Part shown: positions 45,994 through 56,980 of the stretch, in pieces
Layout: each line of letters starts with the position of its first letter
Position numbering within the stretch: position 1 is the stretch's first letter
Source of the DNA: Paracentrotus lividus
Taxonomy: Eukaryota; Echinodermata; Echinoidea; Camarodonta; Echinidae
NCBI GenBank assembly: GCA_940671915.1
Contig: CALNVZ010000641.1
Span: forward strand, 35,504,634-35,568,633
Reading direction: 5' to 3'
DNA length: 64,000 nucleotides
Translations under genes and position numbers: made by a program
Notes under the pieces: generated by a model
The model's database searches: none
What the model saw: the letters and a program-made list of their open reading frames with translations, nothing else
What the model was told of the DNA's origin: nothing

Positions 45994-46000
45994 CTTGGAT

Positions 46001-46599
46001 TTTCACAGTGATCACATACAGAAAAAAATTCATTAATGGCATTAAAAATGGGTTACTTTTTGACCCCCTACCCAAGCAATAACTTGTACTACAATCTTAA
46101 ATTACACTTGATACTTGCAGAGGCTTGATATTTCCAGTGATTTAGCAGATGTTGTTGGATTGAAAAATTCTGTTTCAGGAGCTCAGTCAAAACACATCCA
46201 CCATCTTCAACAACGCCCTCTGTTTTCAGCTATGCATGATAGTGTTAGTCCAGTTGTGATCAGAAGGTATAGCCATGGAATCATTGTCAGTGTTTCACTC
46301 TATAAGAATGTTGTAGAATGTTGTAGAATCAGTCAGTGCCTGAGGTAACTGGGAGGCCTCAGATATCTTTCTGAGAAGCGTGCACAGTAATATTTTGATG
46401 AAGAAACAAGATGTAGGCCTATCACTATCAAACAACAAAATTGGGACTACACAGTGAAGGCCTATCTTCTTCTTTCAAAAGTTGATCTTTTTTTCAGCAG
46501 CAGAGCTAGCAGTCGCAGTTGGAGTTCAGTATAAAAAACAATATCAGTAATGTATACCAGTTACTATCCACCATGTACGTCCACTGCCTGGCGAGTGTA
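46001..46599. other. Unassigned sequence
   Basis: A 77-codon plus-strand open frame (46115-46348) follows a TTGCAG that could act as splice acceptor, but it matches nothing I recognise. It may be part of the LINE 5' region or unrelated. Confidence 0.3.
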
Positions 46600-47457
46600 G
46601 GGGAGACCGGGTATGGAAGTTACACGGGTCAGTTGTTACAGTTCGCAGTGTGCTAAGATGGAACAAGAGAGGATGTGCTAACTGGCATCTATATACAGCC
46701 TACACATAGCTGTGATGAACTGCCGGTCCGGAGGTTTCTCCGTTGTTTTATTAAAAAGTAAATCAACAAAAACCATTTTTTACAGTTCAAAGTAAATTTT
46801 TGACAAAAACTGAAATTTGTAATAGCTCTTACAACTGAAGGCACATGATGATAGTCTGGTATTGTAAATATAGTACATGTATGTCACTAATATACCCCCT
46901 AGCCATGCCCTGTAATTCTGCCTAATGACTGTGCTACAGTTGATTTCTGTGTGTAAAATCACCCATGGGGTAGGTTGTTACAACAACCTATCCCATGTTG
47001 ATGTAACAACTTACCCCAATTACATTACATATGTAAAATTACATTTTGTCTCAATTTTCAGGTGTTAATATTTTTATTTTTCTATTATTACTTTTGTCTA
47101 TTCTAGAGCTCTACTTGATCTACTGTTAACGATGTCGAGAAACTGGAAAGTTGGAATTAAAGTATGGTATAAGAGATTTACACATTGTCAACTTACCCCG
47201 TATGTTTACATATTGTAACAATTGACCCCGTATGGTGTAACAACCTACCCCGTATATGGGGTAGGTTGTTACAAAAAAATGACTTCACTAATTAAGCTGT
47301 AGTTAATTAGTGTTTACATGTTTTCAAGTTTTATATGCCTCAGGTTTTAGCCAACATAATAGGCTAACTACAGACCCAATATGGAGTGCGTGAGTTCTAT
47401 CATTAGAATTATCTGGCCCAAAATGTGAATTTTGTAACGTCCATACCCGGTCTCCCC
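46600..47457. mobile_element. Word-array element, family D, complete copy (858 bp)
   Basis: The ends are GGGGAGACCGGGTATGGA and its exact inverse, flanked by TA (46598-46599 and 47458-47459). The word GGGGTAGGTTGTTACA or variants recurs near 46626, 46968, 47000, 47189, 47214 and 47236-47273, including exact head-to-head pairs at 46964-46997 and 47236-47273. No coding capacity. It sits about 50 bp beyond the stop codon of the death-domain exon, so it probably lies in that gene's 3' untranslated region. Confidence 0.85.
47236..47273. repeat. Head-to-head word palindrome, family D
   Basis: TGTAACAACCTACCCC, six bases, then its exact reverse complement. Confidence 0.9.
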
Positions 47458-47508
47458 TATAGTTACACTATACATCCCCCAAGCCTACCGATTCCTGATT
47501 CACAAATT

Positions 47509-47768
47509 TCACTTATACTTTGAAATTAAACCTCCCAATTCTGCTTTTCTTAAAACCTCGTCCAGATCGTTTAGAGTTCTTATAGATTTACATCTCCATT
47601 CTCTGATTGCTTCAATGTACGCGTCAGAATATATATTCATTTTCTCAGCTAAGATTGTAGCACCACGGTTTAAACTGATCCCCATGGCAACACACAGTGA
47701 TTTGTAGTTGTTTACACCCATTAGCTTTGAGAGATTCAGGATATGGGTGTCTGTCACCTCTTCTGCAT
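47509..47768 (-). CDS. Last coding exon of a death-domain protein
   Basis: On the minus strand a textbook acceptor (a long T tract, then GTAG at 47769-47772) precedes an exon that stays open for 86 codons to a TGA at 47509. The translation has the death-fold pattern: LNLSKLMGVNNYKSLCVAMG, then hydrophobic residues at helix spacing, then YIEAIREWRC and TLNDLDEVLRKAEL. The conserved Trp in REW and the final 'L..VL..AELGGLI' are typical of death domains. These domains bind other death domains in apoptosis and innate signalling. The intron is in phase 1 (two bases complete the first codon). Upstream exons should lie at higher coordinates but were not identified. In echinoids such exons often end ankyrin-death proteins; the parent gene is not named. 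Confidence 0.75.
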
Positions 47769-48106
47769 CTACAAAAAAAAAAAAAGAAAAGAAAAAGTTT
47801 TGTGATGATAAAGGAGTAATTTTTAGGCATCAATGTTATTTCTGTTCCATGAACAGACCAACGAAAGTTTGTATTACCTTAAAAACATAATCTAAAACAA
47901 ACAAACGACAAATAAATAACAAAACAACCATAAAAAAAAGAAAAGAAAAAATAAAACAAGTGAAAAAAAAATGCATGCCTGAATATCCCTCAGCAAAAAT
48001 AGTACAAAATTAAATTTTACATTTAAAAAAGTCATAGAGGAAAAGGTTCAGCAATATCCTTGTAAGCGTGTGGATTGTGTCAGGGATAAACATGGCTATG
48101 ATGTAA
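47769..48106 (-). other. Probable intron upstream of the death-domain exon
   Basis: Begins (in gene sense) beyond the acceptor with a T-rich tract and is otherwise A+T rich. No upstream exon was recognised in the window. Confidence 0.45.
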
Positions 48107-48376
48107 TAGTAAGATTAAACGAGAACTTACCGTTTGAAGTTTGACCTTTATTTTATGAATATATTATAGGAGGAAGTTATTACATGAGAAGTCTGCCCTC
48201 GCATGTGCAGTCAATATTCAAAGCTTCAAATGTGACTACTAACATGAGTAAGAACGAGAACTTGAACTTGATTTTGAAGTTTGGATGGGTGAGGAGGGCA
48301 TGTAATAACTTCCTCCTAAATATTCATAAAATAAAGATCAAACTTCAAAAGGTAAGTTCTCGTTTAATCTTACTAT
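48107..48376. mobile_element. Foldback MITE with splice-donor-like ends (270 bp)
   Basis: Inverted arms of ~85 bp start ATAGTAAGATTAAACGAGAA. The inverse arm, read outward on the plus strand, contains AAAAGGTAAGTTCTCG, a near-perfect 5' splice-site consensus; the other arm presents the same on the minus strand. No clear target duplication was found. Whether the donors are used is unknown. Confidence 0.75.
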
Positions 48377-48618
48377 TTTATTTCATATTTCCTCGATCGT
48401 TATTGCATGATATTTTGAAGCCAAGTAGCCACATTTTGATGAAAACACCAGCATGTATGTGTACATTAAAAGATAGATGGAATTACCATCTCTGACCAAA
48501 GACTCATCATAGAAATTGTCCTCACAAATGGCTACTCATTTCACATACATGTTCATCCCAAGTGTATGTCGTAAAAAAAAACACTCCAATGGGCATAATA
48601 TCTCTTCCCAGTTTATAA
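48377..48618. other. No gene seen
   Basis: Short A+T-rich spacer between two foldback elements. Confidence 0.4.
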
Positions 48619-49308
48619 ACCCCTCAAAAAATGTCTTGCAATTCAACTATGAGCCCTCATATCTTTTTATTTGATTGTTTATGATGGTTAAATTTGATAT
48701 CATTGGAAAGTTGATTTATTCCTTGTCACATTGATACCCCATTTGTGATGGTTATGTTATGCTCGAATGCACAGTACTCGCAAACTCGAATGAAAGTCAG
48801 AAAAGGAAAGTTGCTTAATGAATGGCTATTGCTTACATCGAGTTCTTAACTGTATAAAAGGTTTTTGTGTTTCTTTGTGTTTGTTTGGTTTGTGCGTTAG
48901 GCGCTCAATACAATGTTGGATACTCTTGGTTGAATGTCAAATAATGTTTCAGGTAATTTAAGGTAAAAAAAAATAAGCAATGCCAAGCAAAAAGCTTGGG
49001 CAAGGCACATTTCATCTTCCAAACAATAAGTGAAAACATTGAGGAATAATGCATGACCCATTTAATGATATTCAATAAAAACTCTGCCTTTCAACAATAG
49101 CCATTCATTTGGCAACTTTCCACTTCTGACTTTGATTTGTATTCGGGAATACTGTGCATTCAAGCATTGCACAACCTTTACAAATGGGGTATCAGTGTCA
49201 AGAGGAATAAATAAACTTTCCAATGGTATAAAATTAATGAATTATAGACAATTAACAAAAAAGATACGAGGACTCAAAGTTGAATTGCAAGACATTTTTT
49301 GAGGGGTT
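48619..49308 (-). mobile_element. AACCCCTC foldback element, copy 2 (690 bp)
   Basis: Inverse-oriented relative of 29696-30306, with the same long arms starting AACCCCTCAAAAAATGTC. It carries a ~75-bp centre insertion (near 48945-49025) absent from the other copy. Non-coding. Confidence 0.8.
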
Positions 49309-49497
49309 AGAAATCGGGCTTCTTAAATCCTATACAATATAGATGTCTTCTTAATCACTAGTGTAGTGCATTATCTACTAATACTGCCTGGGAAAAGTTT
49401 TATAGAGCTTCCTAAAAGTAACTAGGATTGGTCCCATAAGAGCTCTGCCTTGGCAGCTGCAGAAGTTTATGCGGCCCTTAAGAATCCCAGTGTCCAC

Positions 49498-49711
49498 GAT
49501 TCCATGACATTTGCTCCCGCGACAATTGCTCCGCTATAAATTCCATACACTAATCGAATGACTAACTTCAACCAGGGACTTTACACTATACCCTACCCTA
49601 AACCTAACCCTAAACCTAATATAAATCCCTATTACAACCCTAACCCTAACCCTATATCTTAGACGAAATAAAGCCCGGAGCAATTGTCGCAGGAGCAAAT
49701 GTCGTGTCACC
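49498..49711. mobile_element. hAT-like MITE with telomere-like core (214 bp)
   Basis: An 8-bp direct repeat GTGTCCAC flanks it (49490-49497 and 49712-49719). Inside, GACATTTGCTCC plus GACAATTGCTCCG at the left is mirrored at the right. The centre (49588-49660) is built of CCCTAA and CCCTAC hexamer variants, like degenerate vertebrate-type telomere repeat. An 8-bp target duplication is typical of hAT elements. Confidence 0.7.
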
Positions 49712-49809
49712 GTGTCCACACCTGCCCTTACATGCAATTCTTGATCTAATGAGATAAAGTTTGAGTTGTTCCTCAAATTATGTGGCATGTGTAACTAAAA
49801 CGGAGTGCT

Positions 49810-52800
49810 CTTTCTCACGAAGTGGTCTAGTTCTCTTGTAGCCCAATGATGTCAGACATATCTAACAAAAACACAGTCTCCATCAGATGGGAATGCTTCC
49901 AGCATGTCCAGTTAAAACTCAAATTAGTAGTCCCTGTTCTACTTTGTTTCAGGGGTTCATCCCATACAAAATACATTAAACCCCCTTTTAGGGTCATCTT
50001 GTTAACCTTCAGTACATGTAAAGTTTGCACTTGTTGAGCAGACACAAGCGCCATTAGCATACAAACTTTGAGAGTTAAATCACAAAGGGTTAAACTTAAA
50101 GAGTTTGCTGGAGACAATTTCCTTTGGAAATTGAGAACTGGGCTATAGCATTCCAGATTTCTGTGTATCTGGGCAACACAGGCTTAAGTTGAAAAACACC
50201 CTTCCTCAGTCTGTTTATAAGAGGATGACTTTCTACCGACTAATTATTATCCCTTAGAATTGGAAAAAGTGGATAAAGTACTACGAGCTGTGTTGATTGC
50301 ACTGAAGCTAAGGCTCTTGTCATGGACTAAAGTACTAAGGAACTTTAGTAACACTTTCACTTTTGCTTGAAGATAATTCATATCTCTGCTGTGGCAATAT
50401 CTTCGCCACTGTGTGATATACACTTGGTACTGCTTGCAGCTAGGTTGACGCTCTCAATGGAGCTGAAAATATTCCCACTGTTCTCTTGCTTAAAGTCCCT
50501 AATTCTCAAAATGTTGCCGCACAACCTGCAACATAAGAGTTCAATATGAGCATGAAGTGGGAGGTTTGTATTTGAAACAGGGAGGGTCAACAAATCCTCT
50601 TGGTAATTCTGGATGAGCATAGCCTCTCCTTTAAACATGCTAATCAATATTGGGAACCAATCTAGAGTTTGCCAATTAGGGACCAGCATTAGCCATGTAG
50701 CTTTACCCTCTTTTATTATATAAGCCCCAGTGTCTGGGTGTCCAGTGACATATTTCTTTACTTGGGCATTTAGCCTTGAAAGAAAACAGGTCTATTTCCG
50801 GTTTACCAAACTGGAAAACTATCTTATCAAATACTTGAATTAAATGTCCATTCTGTTCGATCATTAAATTTTCTAGATTTCTCATCTGATATGGAATTCG
50901 AACGACCAGATACATGGGCTGCTGTGATAAACAAAATTCCAGAAATGCACTACTGCCAAATTTCTCTTGCCATCTTGTCATAACCAAGAGATTAAACAAC
51001 CATCCATAGTATTCAGATAGGACACGGCATTGGCATGATTGGTGTTGTCTATTCTAATCATCACGTGGATGTTCCACTTATTCAGGCAAGATTAGTATAT
51101 GCCTAACCCAGTAGCTAGGGTTACCAGGAAATCTATTTCGTTACTTCGTGCCTTTTCTGCCTTAAAATTCATTCTAACGACCCCGTTTGTTGATAGAGGT
51201 CAGTGGCTCCCTATCCAAGGCCACTGTAATCTGTGTGCAATACTATATCAGTGTTGTTGTTGTTGTTGTTGTTGTTGTTTTTTATGTGTGTTTTTTTTTA
51301 AATACAATTAGTGAGGAGGCATTATAGGTATTTTATAGTCCACCATTTTAACTCTTATTTTGACTCAAGGGACAGATCATCTTTCTGTCAAAAAATGCCC
51401 TTATTTACTTTGAGTGCTGCAAATTTATCTTTTTTTTGTATAGATCTATAGTACAATGGGCCATATTCGGCCACTGGGAAAGCTGCTAAGACTTTCCCGA
51501 TCACCCATGCTACCCTTCGTATTGAGGGAGGGAATGCCCATCAAATCTAAGCATAGATCTAGCATAGATCTTTCACTTCATGTGCCTGAGGCAAATTACT
51601 GTTATATTCTCAGTATTTATGATAAAACACAGAAAAGTAAGTCCATGCGTTGGAATGAGCAAGGATTTTTCAGTGTGAATAAAGACACCAAATTATGTGA
51701 AAAACTTTGCTGTTGCCTACACACTCTCTAAGAGATTTATTTTGTCTCGCCAAAGAATAATAGTGTTACTCAAAAATCCTTTGATTGTAAGATCTGCTTG
51801 TCGCAGTTTGGCGAAGAGTGGCTTTAGAAACTTGGTGAATAATTTGGGGCTGAATTAAGCCCATATAGGTTATGCTGTAAATTGCCAGCGTTTACCCCGC
51901 CACATGAATCTCAAGTATTTCCTGTAACTACGGGCTACGGGTATGAAAAAAAAGTATTTCGGAGGTCGATCGATGCAAGATAGCAGTGAGGCTAAATCAA
52001 ACCAGTGCTTGGCAATAGAGACTATAGAGACTAGTATTTTGCTCTGGTAAGTCTAGGATCACACAGGTGCCCTATCTTTCTTGGGCCTCGTAAGAAACAT
52101 CTGAGAGGACTTCCCAATCTTCAAAAGCACAAAGTTCTACAACATTCTTGACCTGTAGAGCTTTTAAGGATCTCTTTGGAGACATAATCTTTTTCTAGAG
52201 GGTCCTTATTGTATTCATAGAGAAGTTTATCTCTTAATTAATGAAACTCTAGCGGAGTGATCAAATTCAATTTCATAACCTAGCACTGCTCCTTGCAGAA
52301 AATTATCTGATGTTATCTTACACCACTTTGGTAGCAATGTGTAATCGACCTCCAACAGGCATAATTGTTTTAAACTTATTAGAAGATATGTCATAAAGGC
52401 TACGTACCGCTTAGGGTAATGGTGAAGCTACTTTAAATTTCTCTTCGCCGCCTGTGGCCGCTGGCAGGATAGAAACTGTTTCAACATGATAACTGTCTGA
52501 GTGTGAGGCGGAGCTCTAAATTTTCTGCCCCGCTGAGTTCACTGGCCTAAAAAATGCCTGTTGTAGTTCTTACTTGCGGGTCTACTACTTGAAAAGGTTC
52601 CTGATGTGCCAGCAGCACTATGCCATCCTTGTCTGTAGTGGTAGATAGAAATGGACGCTTGCGTCCTTAAGGATATGGAACTGAGGGCGGGAAATACGTT
52701 GTCCTTGTATAACGCAAGTTGCAGCTTTGCTGTCCTGTAAGGACTAAGTCTGGCTTAATCTTTTCTTTAAGTAAGCAGCTCAAAATCAAACTTGCATTGC

Positions 52801-53060
52801 ATAGCAAAGCTAATGAAAACTGTTGAGATTCTGATAAAGAGTCAGTAGACAAAATTTGTATAAAGTTAAAGGCTGTGAGCCCCTTCGTATAACGGTTTGG
52901 ATTCTCTGCAGTTTCAAGTCATGGTTTCGGGTGAGAGTAGACAGATCTTCCCCCAAAAATTGCATTTGCTTTGGCCCTTGGCCTGGGCAATAGCTAGGGG
53001 GCAATTGATCAGGGAGGGTAATTTCATCCAGGTTCTTCCAAAACATTCTCTTCTAGCTGA
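49810..53060 (-). mobile_element. DIRS-type tyrosine-recombinase retroelement fossil
   Basis: Minus strand. Recognisable parts in order: a gag-like region (about 53046-52670, with text such as QRIQTVIRRG and ALLCNASLILSC), reverse transcriptase remnants (about 52300-51200), an RNase H-like region (about 51000-50380, with FDKIVFQFGKPEIDLF), and the start of a tyrosine recombinase (about 50120-49830, with TLKVCMLMALVSAQ). The copy is broken in many places and both ends are uncertain. No terminal repeats were identified. Its decay suggests an old insertion. Confidence 0.7.
51252..51280. repeat. (GTT)n microsatellite
   Basis: About nine GTT units followed by a T run. Confidence 0.9.
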
Positions 53061-53069
53061 GAAATAATA

Positions 53070-53340
53070 TTAACCCATGTCATCAGTAAAAAATAAAATA
53101 TTTGAATCGGTGCAACAGTTTGTTGATATCACATTCGATTCGAAGCCGCCAGTGGCACTGTCAGGAGAAATATCCAGGACATTGGCCATGTTATCAGAAT
53201 CAAAAGTTTGAATAGGTGCAACAGTTACGTTGAAATCACCTTATCGAAGCTGCCGAGGTCATGAGAAATTGGGCATTAACCCCCATGTTATCAGTATCAA
53301 AACTTATCATCAACTCTAACCAAACTCTCCTGTCGGTGGC
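53070..53340 (+). repeat. Two and a half tandem ~105-bp repeats
   Basis: The phrase CATGTTATCAG or CATGTCATCAG occurs at about 53075, 53185 and 53282. The first two are followed by a GGTGCAACAGTT phrase and an AAGC(T/C)GCC phrase. These lie directly before the RLE-type LINE frame and may be 5' repeats of that element. Confidence 0.6.
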
Positions 53341-54204
53341 ATGACCTGGCAGAAACTCCCATTTTCTCCATCAAAGATTCCAATTCAGTCTTCCTTGCTA
53401 ATCGGTAAAGCCAAATTTTTCCTCAGGCTTCTTGCCTTTCATATAAAGTGCAAAGTTCTTAGACTCATGAGGCGCGGAATTTCCAGAGTCACTTTTCTTG
53501 AGTTTCAATCTGAGTTCACTGCCGAAATACCAATGAGCGACCGACCGCACATTCAAAAAATTGACAGAAGATATTGCACTACAACGAAAGTGATCAGCGT
53601 AGTAGATAAACTGCTAAAAGAGGTGGCGCCAAATCCCTCAGATATGACGATGATAAATTGCCTTCTTTGGGCCGGAGCCAAGACTGTTGTTGAACAAATT
53701 GGACTAGAACTGCATTCACCCAATCAAAATGGAGACACAAACCTAAGATACCGGAATGGAAAAGACGGATACCATCAAAGATAAAAGAATTACACAAAGA
53801 TGTAGCACAGCTAGGAGAAATGGAGTAGGGAAACACGCAATCCAAGAAGATGAGGAGTAATGGGAAAAGATTAGACAAGAAATACCGGCTGGACGGAAAG
53901 ACAAGGACGCGTATAATTGTTATTGAAACTCTCAAGATGAAGATTAACGCTTTGAAACAACGACTCAAGAAATACACGAAGAGTATGCTTTCTAGCGACA
54001 GGACAAACTCTTCCATGGAAATAGAAAGAAGTTTTTCGTGAACTACGATCAAGCAAGAGTGAAGTTAGAGAAGCCCCACCGACAGAGGAAACGGGCAGAT
54101 ACTGAAAAGCCCTATGGGAGAATGACGTCACTCACAGAGAAGCTCCTTGGATACAGTCTGAAAAGAAGAAATGGGAAAATGTACCAGCTCAGCAACTGAC
54201 GGAT

Positions 54205-55082
54205 TTGACATTATCAGAGCTTCAGAATTTCATAAAGAGCTCTCAGAACTGGAATATTCCTGGACCGGACGGACTGCAGAATTTCTGGAGAAAGAAATTT
54301 AGTGCAAGTCACATTCCTCTCCTACACACCATCAATGACATAGTTAAAGGAGTCACACATATCGAAGCATGGCTGCCAACCGGAAGAACATACCTTCTAT
54401 ACAAAGGCAATGACTCAACAAAAGCCAATAACTACAAGCCAATCCCAAGCCTCAATACCATGTACAAGCTACTTACATCAACGCTTGCACGGCACATTGA
54501 GCGGCATATCGACGAAAATGACATCATGGAGGTCTCTCGGAAAGGCTGCCGAAAAGGGAAGAAAGGAAGCAAGGACCACCTCTTGACAAAATAATAAGGC
54601 TATCACCGGGAATGCTCGGCAGAGACGAACAAGTCTATCCATGGCATGGATAGAATACAAAAAAAAAAGCATACGATAGTGTACCACACAGCTGGATCAT
54701 CAAAATTCTGGCGGTGTATCATATCAACCCACATATCTGAAAGCATGAAGTTGTGGAACACAACTCTGACACTAACAACAGACGCATATTCAATGAAGGT
54801 AGATGGAGTCCAGATCAAGAGAGGGATATTTCAGGGAAATTCATTGTCCCCCTTACTCTTCTTATTGCTCTCAACCCAGTATCCTCCCTCTTGCAAGCTA
54901 GAAACTTCGGATATAGATACAAAGGAAATGATGTTACGGCGACAGTAAATCATTTGGTTTACATGGATGACATCAAGCTGTATGCAAAAAATGAGGATGA
55001 ACTTCAAAGACTGATAGCCATTGTTAAACAATTCACAGATGACATTCAGATGGAATTTGGCATTGAAAAATGTGCTAATTAG
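54205..55082 (+). pseudogene. RLE LINE reverse transcriptase core
   Basis: Two open stretches in different frames (54205-54594 and 54753-55082) carry the finger and palm. They read PGPDG, then WLPTGRTYLLYKG, NNYKPIPSLNTMYKLLTS and KGCRKGKKGSKD, then a disrupted AYDSVPHSWIIKIL segment (about 54669-54710), then FGYRYKGND and YMDDIKLYAKNEDEL. Both catalytic aspartates remain. A frameshift or stop separates the two stretches near 54594-54660, in an A-rich run. Confidence 0.85.
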
Positions 55083-55899
55083 ATTACACTTATCCGCGGA
55101 AGAATGGTGGAGACAGGTGATATGCCCCTATCTGACGAGGAAGTATCAATCAAGGAACTGACGAATGAATCCACCTACAAATACCTTGGCATGATAGAGA
55201 ATGACAGGATCGATCAGCCACAATGTAATGAAACAGAAGGCAAAGGCGGAGTACAAACACAGACTGAGGCTCATTATGAAATCTGATAGGAGGCTATCAA
55301 TACCCTTCCTATCCCCGTGCTAAGGTATAATTTTGGAATACTGAACTGGAGAATTAAGGATATACGAGAGCTTGATGTCATGACAAGGAAGCAATTGACA
55401 ATACACAGACTACACCACCCAAAAGCTGCTGTTGAAAGGTTGTATCCCCCGCGACCTTGGAGGAAGAGGGATTCAGCAGATAGAAACGGTATGGAATGTG
55501 GAGTTAATACAGCTTGCCAATTACCTATCGAGTCCCAAGGATACATTAACAAACATATCCCACGATTATGACAAAGCCCAGCCAAATTACTCATCTACTA
55601 AACAAGCATTGAAGACATTGACAGACCACCAGATAGCTCTACCATTCGGGGAAAAAGATAGGACAGAACTAAAGCGTTCCATGAACAAACGATTACAGAC
55701 AAATCTACAGGCAAAACGTCTACACGGTCACCACCAAAAACAACCGAATCACCAGTTCGTTGACAAAAAAAAAAAAAAAACATCCCCGGATGGCTAAAGT
55801 CTGCTGGTCTGAAAGGAGAAACGGAGGGGTTTATATTTGCCATACAAGATCAGTTAATCAAGACACAGGCATATGAGAAATCCATTCTGCAATCTGATG

Positions 55900-56470
55900 T
55901 AGAGGACACGTGCAGAGTATGTGGGAAAGAACCCGAGACTCTTATGCATCTGGCATCAGGATGTCCAATCTTGGCCCAAACAGAATATATCAGCAGACAT
56001 GATAGTATTGCCAAGCATATACACTGGGAACTTCTAAAGGATCGTGGGACTCAAGAATGTGACCGTCGATGGGAACATCAGCCGCAGACAATCACCCTGG
56101 CTGATAAAGTACCATATATTGGACTTGCGGAATAATGACAGACAGAACTATAAACTATAACAAGCCAGATATCACCGTAAGAGAGGGACACAAAAATTAA
56201 ATCATCGAAGTATCCGTTCCTCACGACATAAACCTCGCAGTCAAGGAAAGGGACACGCGGTTGAAATATCAAGACCTGAGGATCGAGATCGAGCGAATGT
56301 GGAATGCCAAGGCAGAAGTCACCCCGGTGATAATTGGTCACACAGGGATGGTGAAGAAGGGAATCGAGAGCCTCGTCACCAAGATCATCCCAAACATCCA
56401 GATCTACGATCTTCAAAAGGCAGCTATTTTCGGCACAACTAGAATGATCCAAAAAACACTTGAACACTAA
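55900..56470 (+). pseudogene. RLE LINE zinc finger and endonuclease remnant
   Basis: Contains the CCHC finger CRVCGKEPETLMHLASGC, followed by ISRHDSIAKHIHWELL and the endonuclease text KPDITVREGHKN, IIEVSVPHDINLAV and KYQDLRIEIERMW. In this family the PD...(D/E)xK-like site nicks a specific target. An in-frame stop and two frame changes interrupt it. Confidence 0.8.
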
Positions 56471-56553
56471 AAAGTTGCACTTGAAATCACTTTGTGCTTT
56501 TTGTTTTAAAGCAACGCATTTCAAGGAAATATACGGACTTAATCCTGTTTATC

Positions 56554-56573
56554 ATAATAATAATAATAATAAC

Positions 56574-56658
<85 letters not shown>

Positions 56659-56715
56659 TTAATAATAACAATAATAATGATTTTAATAATACTACTACTA
56701 ATAATAGTTACAATA
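56554..56715. repeat. (AAT)n array
   Basis: About 50 AAT units with a few substitutions, immediately downstream of the RLE LINE. Confidence 0.95.
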
Positions 56716-56842
56716 ATACATCATGAAATCGGATGCTGGAGTAGTTGGAACAGATGAGCTGAAGAACTGCATGCACGACATAGATAACTGGAGGATTCGT
56801 ACTAGGTCTCGGCAGTTTATCCGACCTGGTAGGTAGGTAGGT

Positions 56843-56844
56843 AA

Positions 56845-56912
<68 letters not shown>

Positions 56913-56913
56913 G

Positions 56914-56963
<50 letters not shown>

Positions 56964-56980
56964 ATAATAATAATAATGGT
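56843..56980. repeat. (TAC)n array
   Basis: About 40 TAC units ending in a short AAT run, preceded by a (GGTA)n patch. Confidence 0.95.

Larger units (their letters stand above)
39697..46000 (-). mobile_element. CR1-type LINE interrupted by a DNA transposon
   Basis: Minus strand, in order: PHD-like finger region (45993-45160), APE endonuclease and reverse transcriptase (42552-40065), C-terminal part (40068-39799), and a 3' region ending in short AACTTACTG repeats (39703-39722), as CR1 3' ends often carry short tandem repeats. The 42553-45159 insertion splits the frame inside the first endonuclease motif. Apart from the insertion I see one frameshift near 40066 and a few non-conservative changes, so it is a fairly young copy. 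Confidence 0.9.
53341..56550 (+). mobile_element. RLE-type LINE (R2/R4 group), decayed
   Basis: Plus strand. There is a lysine-rich N-terminal linker (to ~54050), reverse transcriptase (54205-55300) with NWNIPGPDGLQNF, an intact YMDD box near 54960, a CCHC zinc finger (C-x2-C-x8-H-x4-C at 55911-55965), and a restriction-enzyme-like endonuclease with NKPDITV followed by IIEVSVPHD (56159-56230). A CCHC finger plus RLE after the reverse transcriptase defines the R2/R4 group and excludes the APE-type LINEs. Frames change at least five times and stops are present, so the copy is dead. It ends next to a long (AAT)n array. Confidence 0.85.

Noticed and set aside
46115-46348. A 77-codon open frame after a possible splice acceptor
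   Set aside because: No recognisable domain and no supporting donor. Left as unassigned sequence, not a gene.
49588-49660. Telomere proximity suggested by CCCTAA repeats
   Set aside because: The repeats are degenerate and enclosed by MITE ends with a target duplication, so they are part of an element and not a chromosome end.
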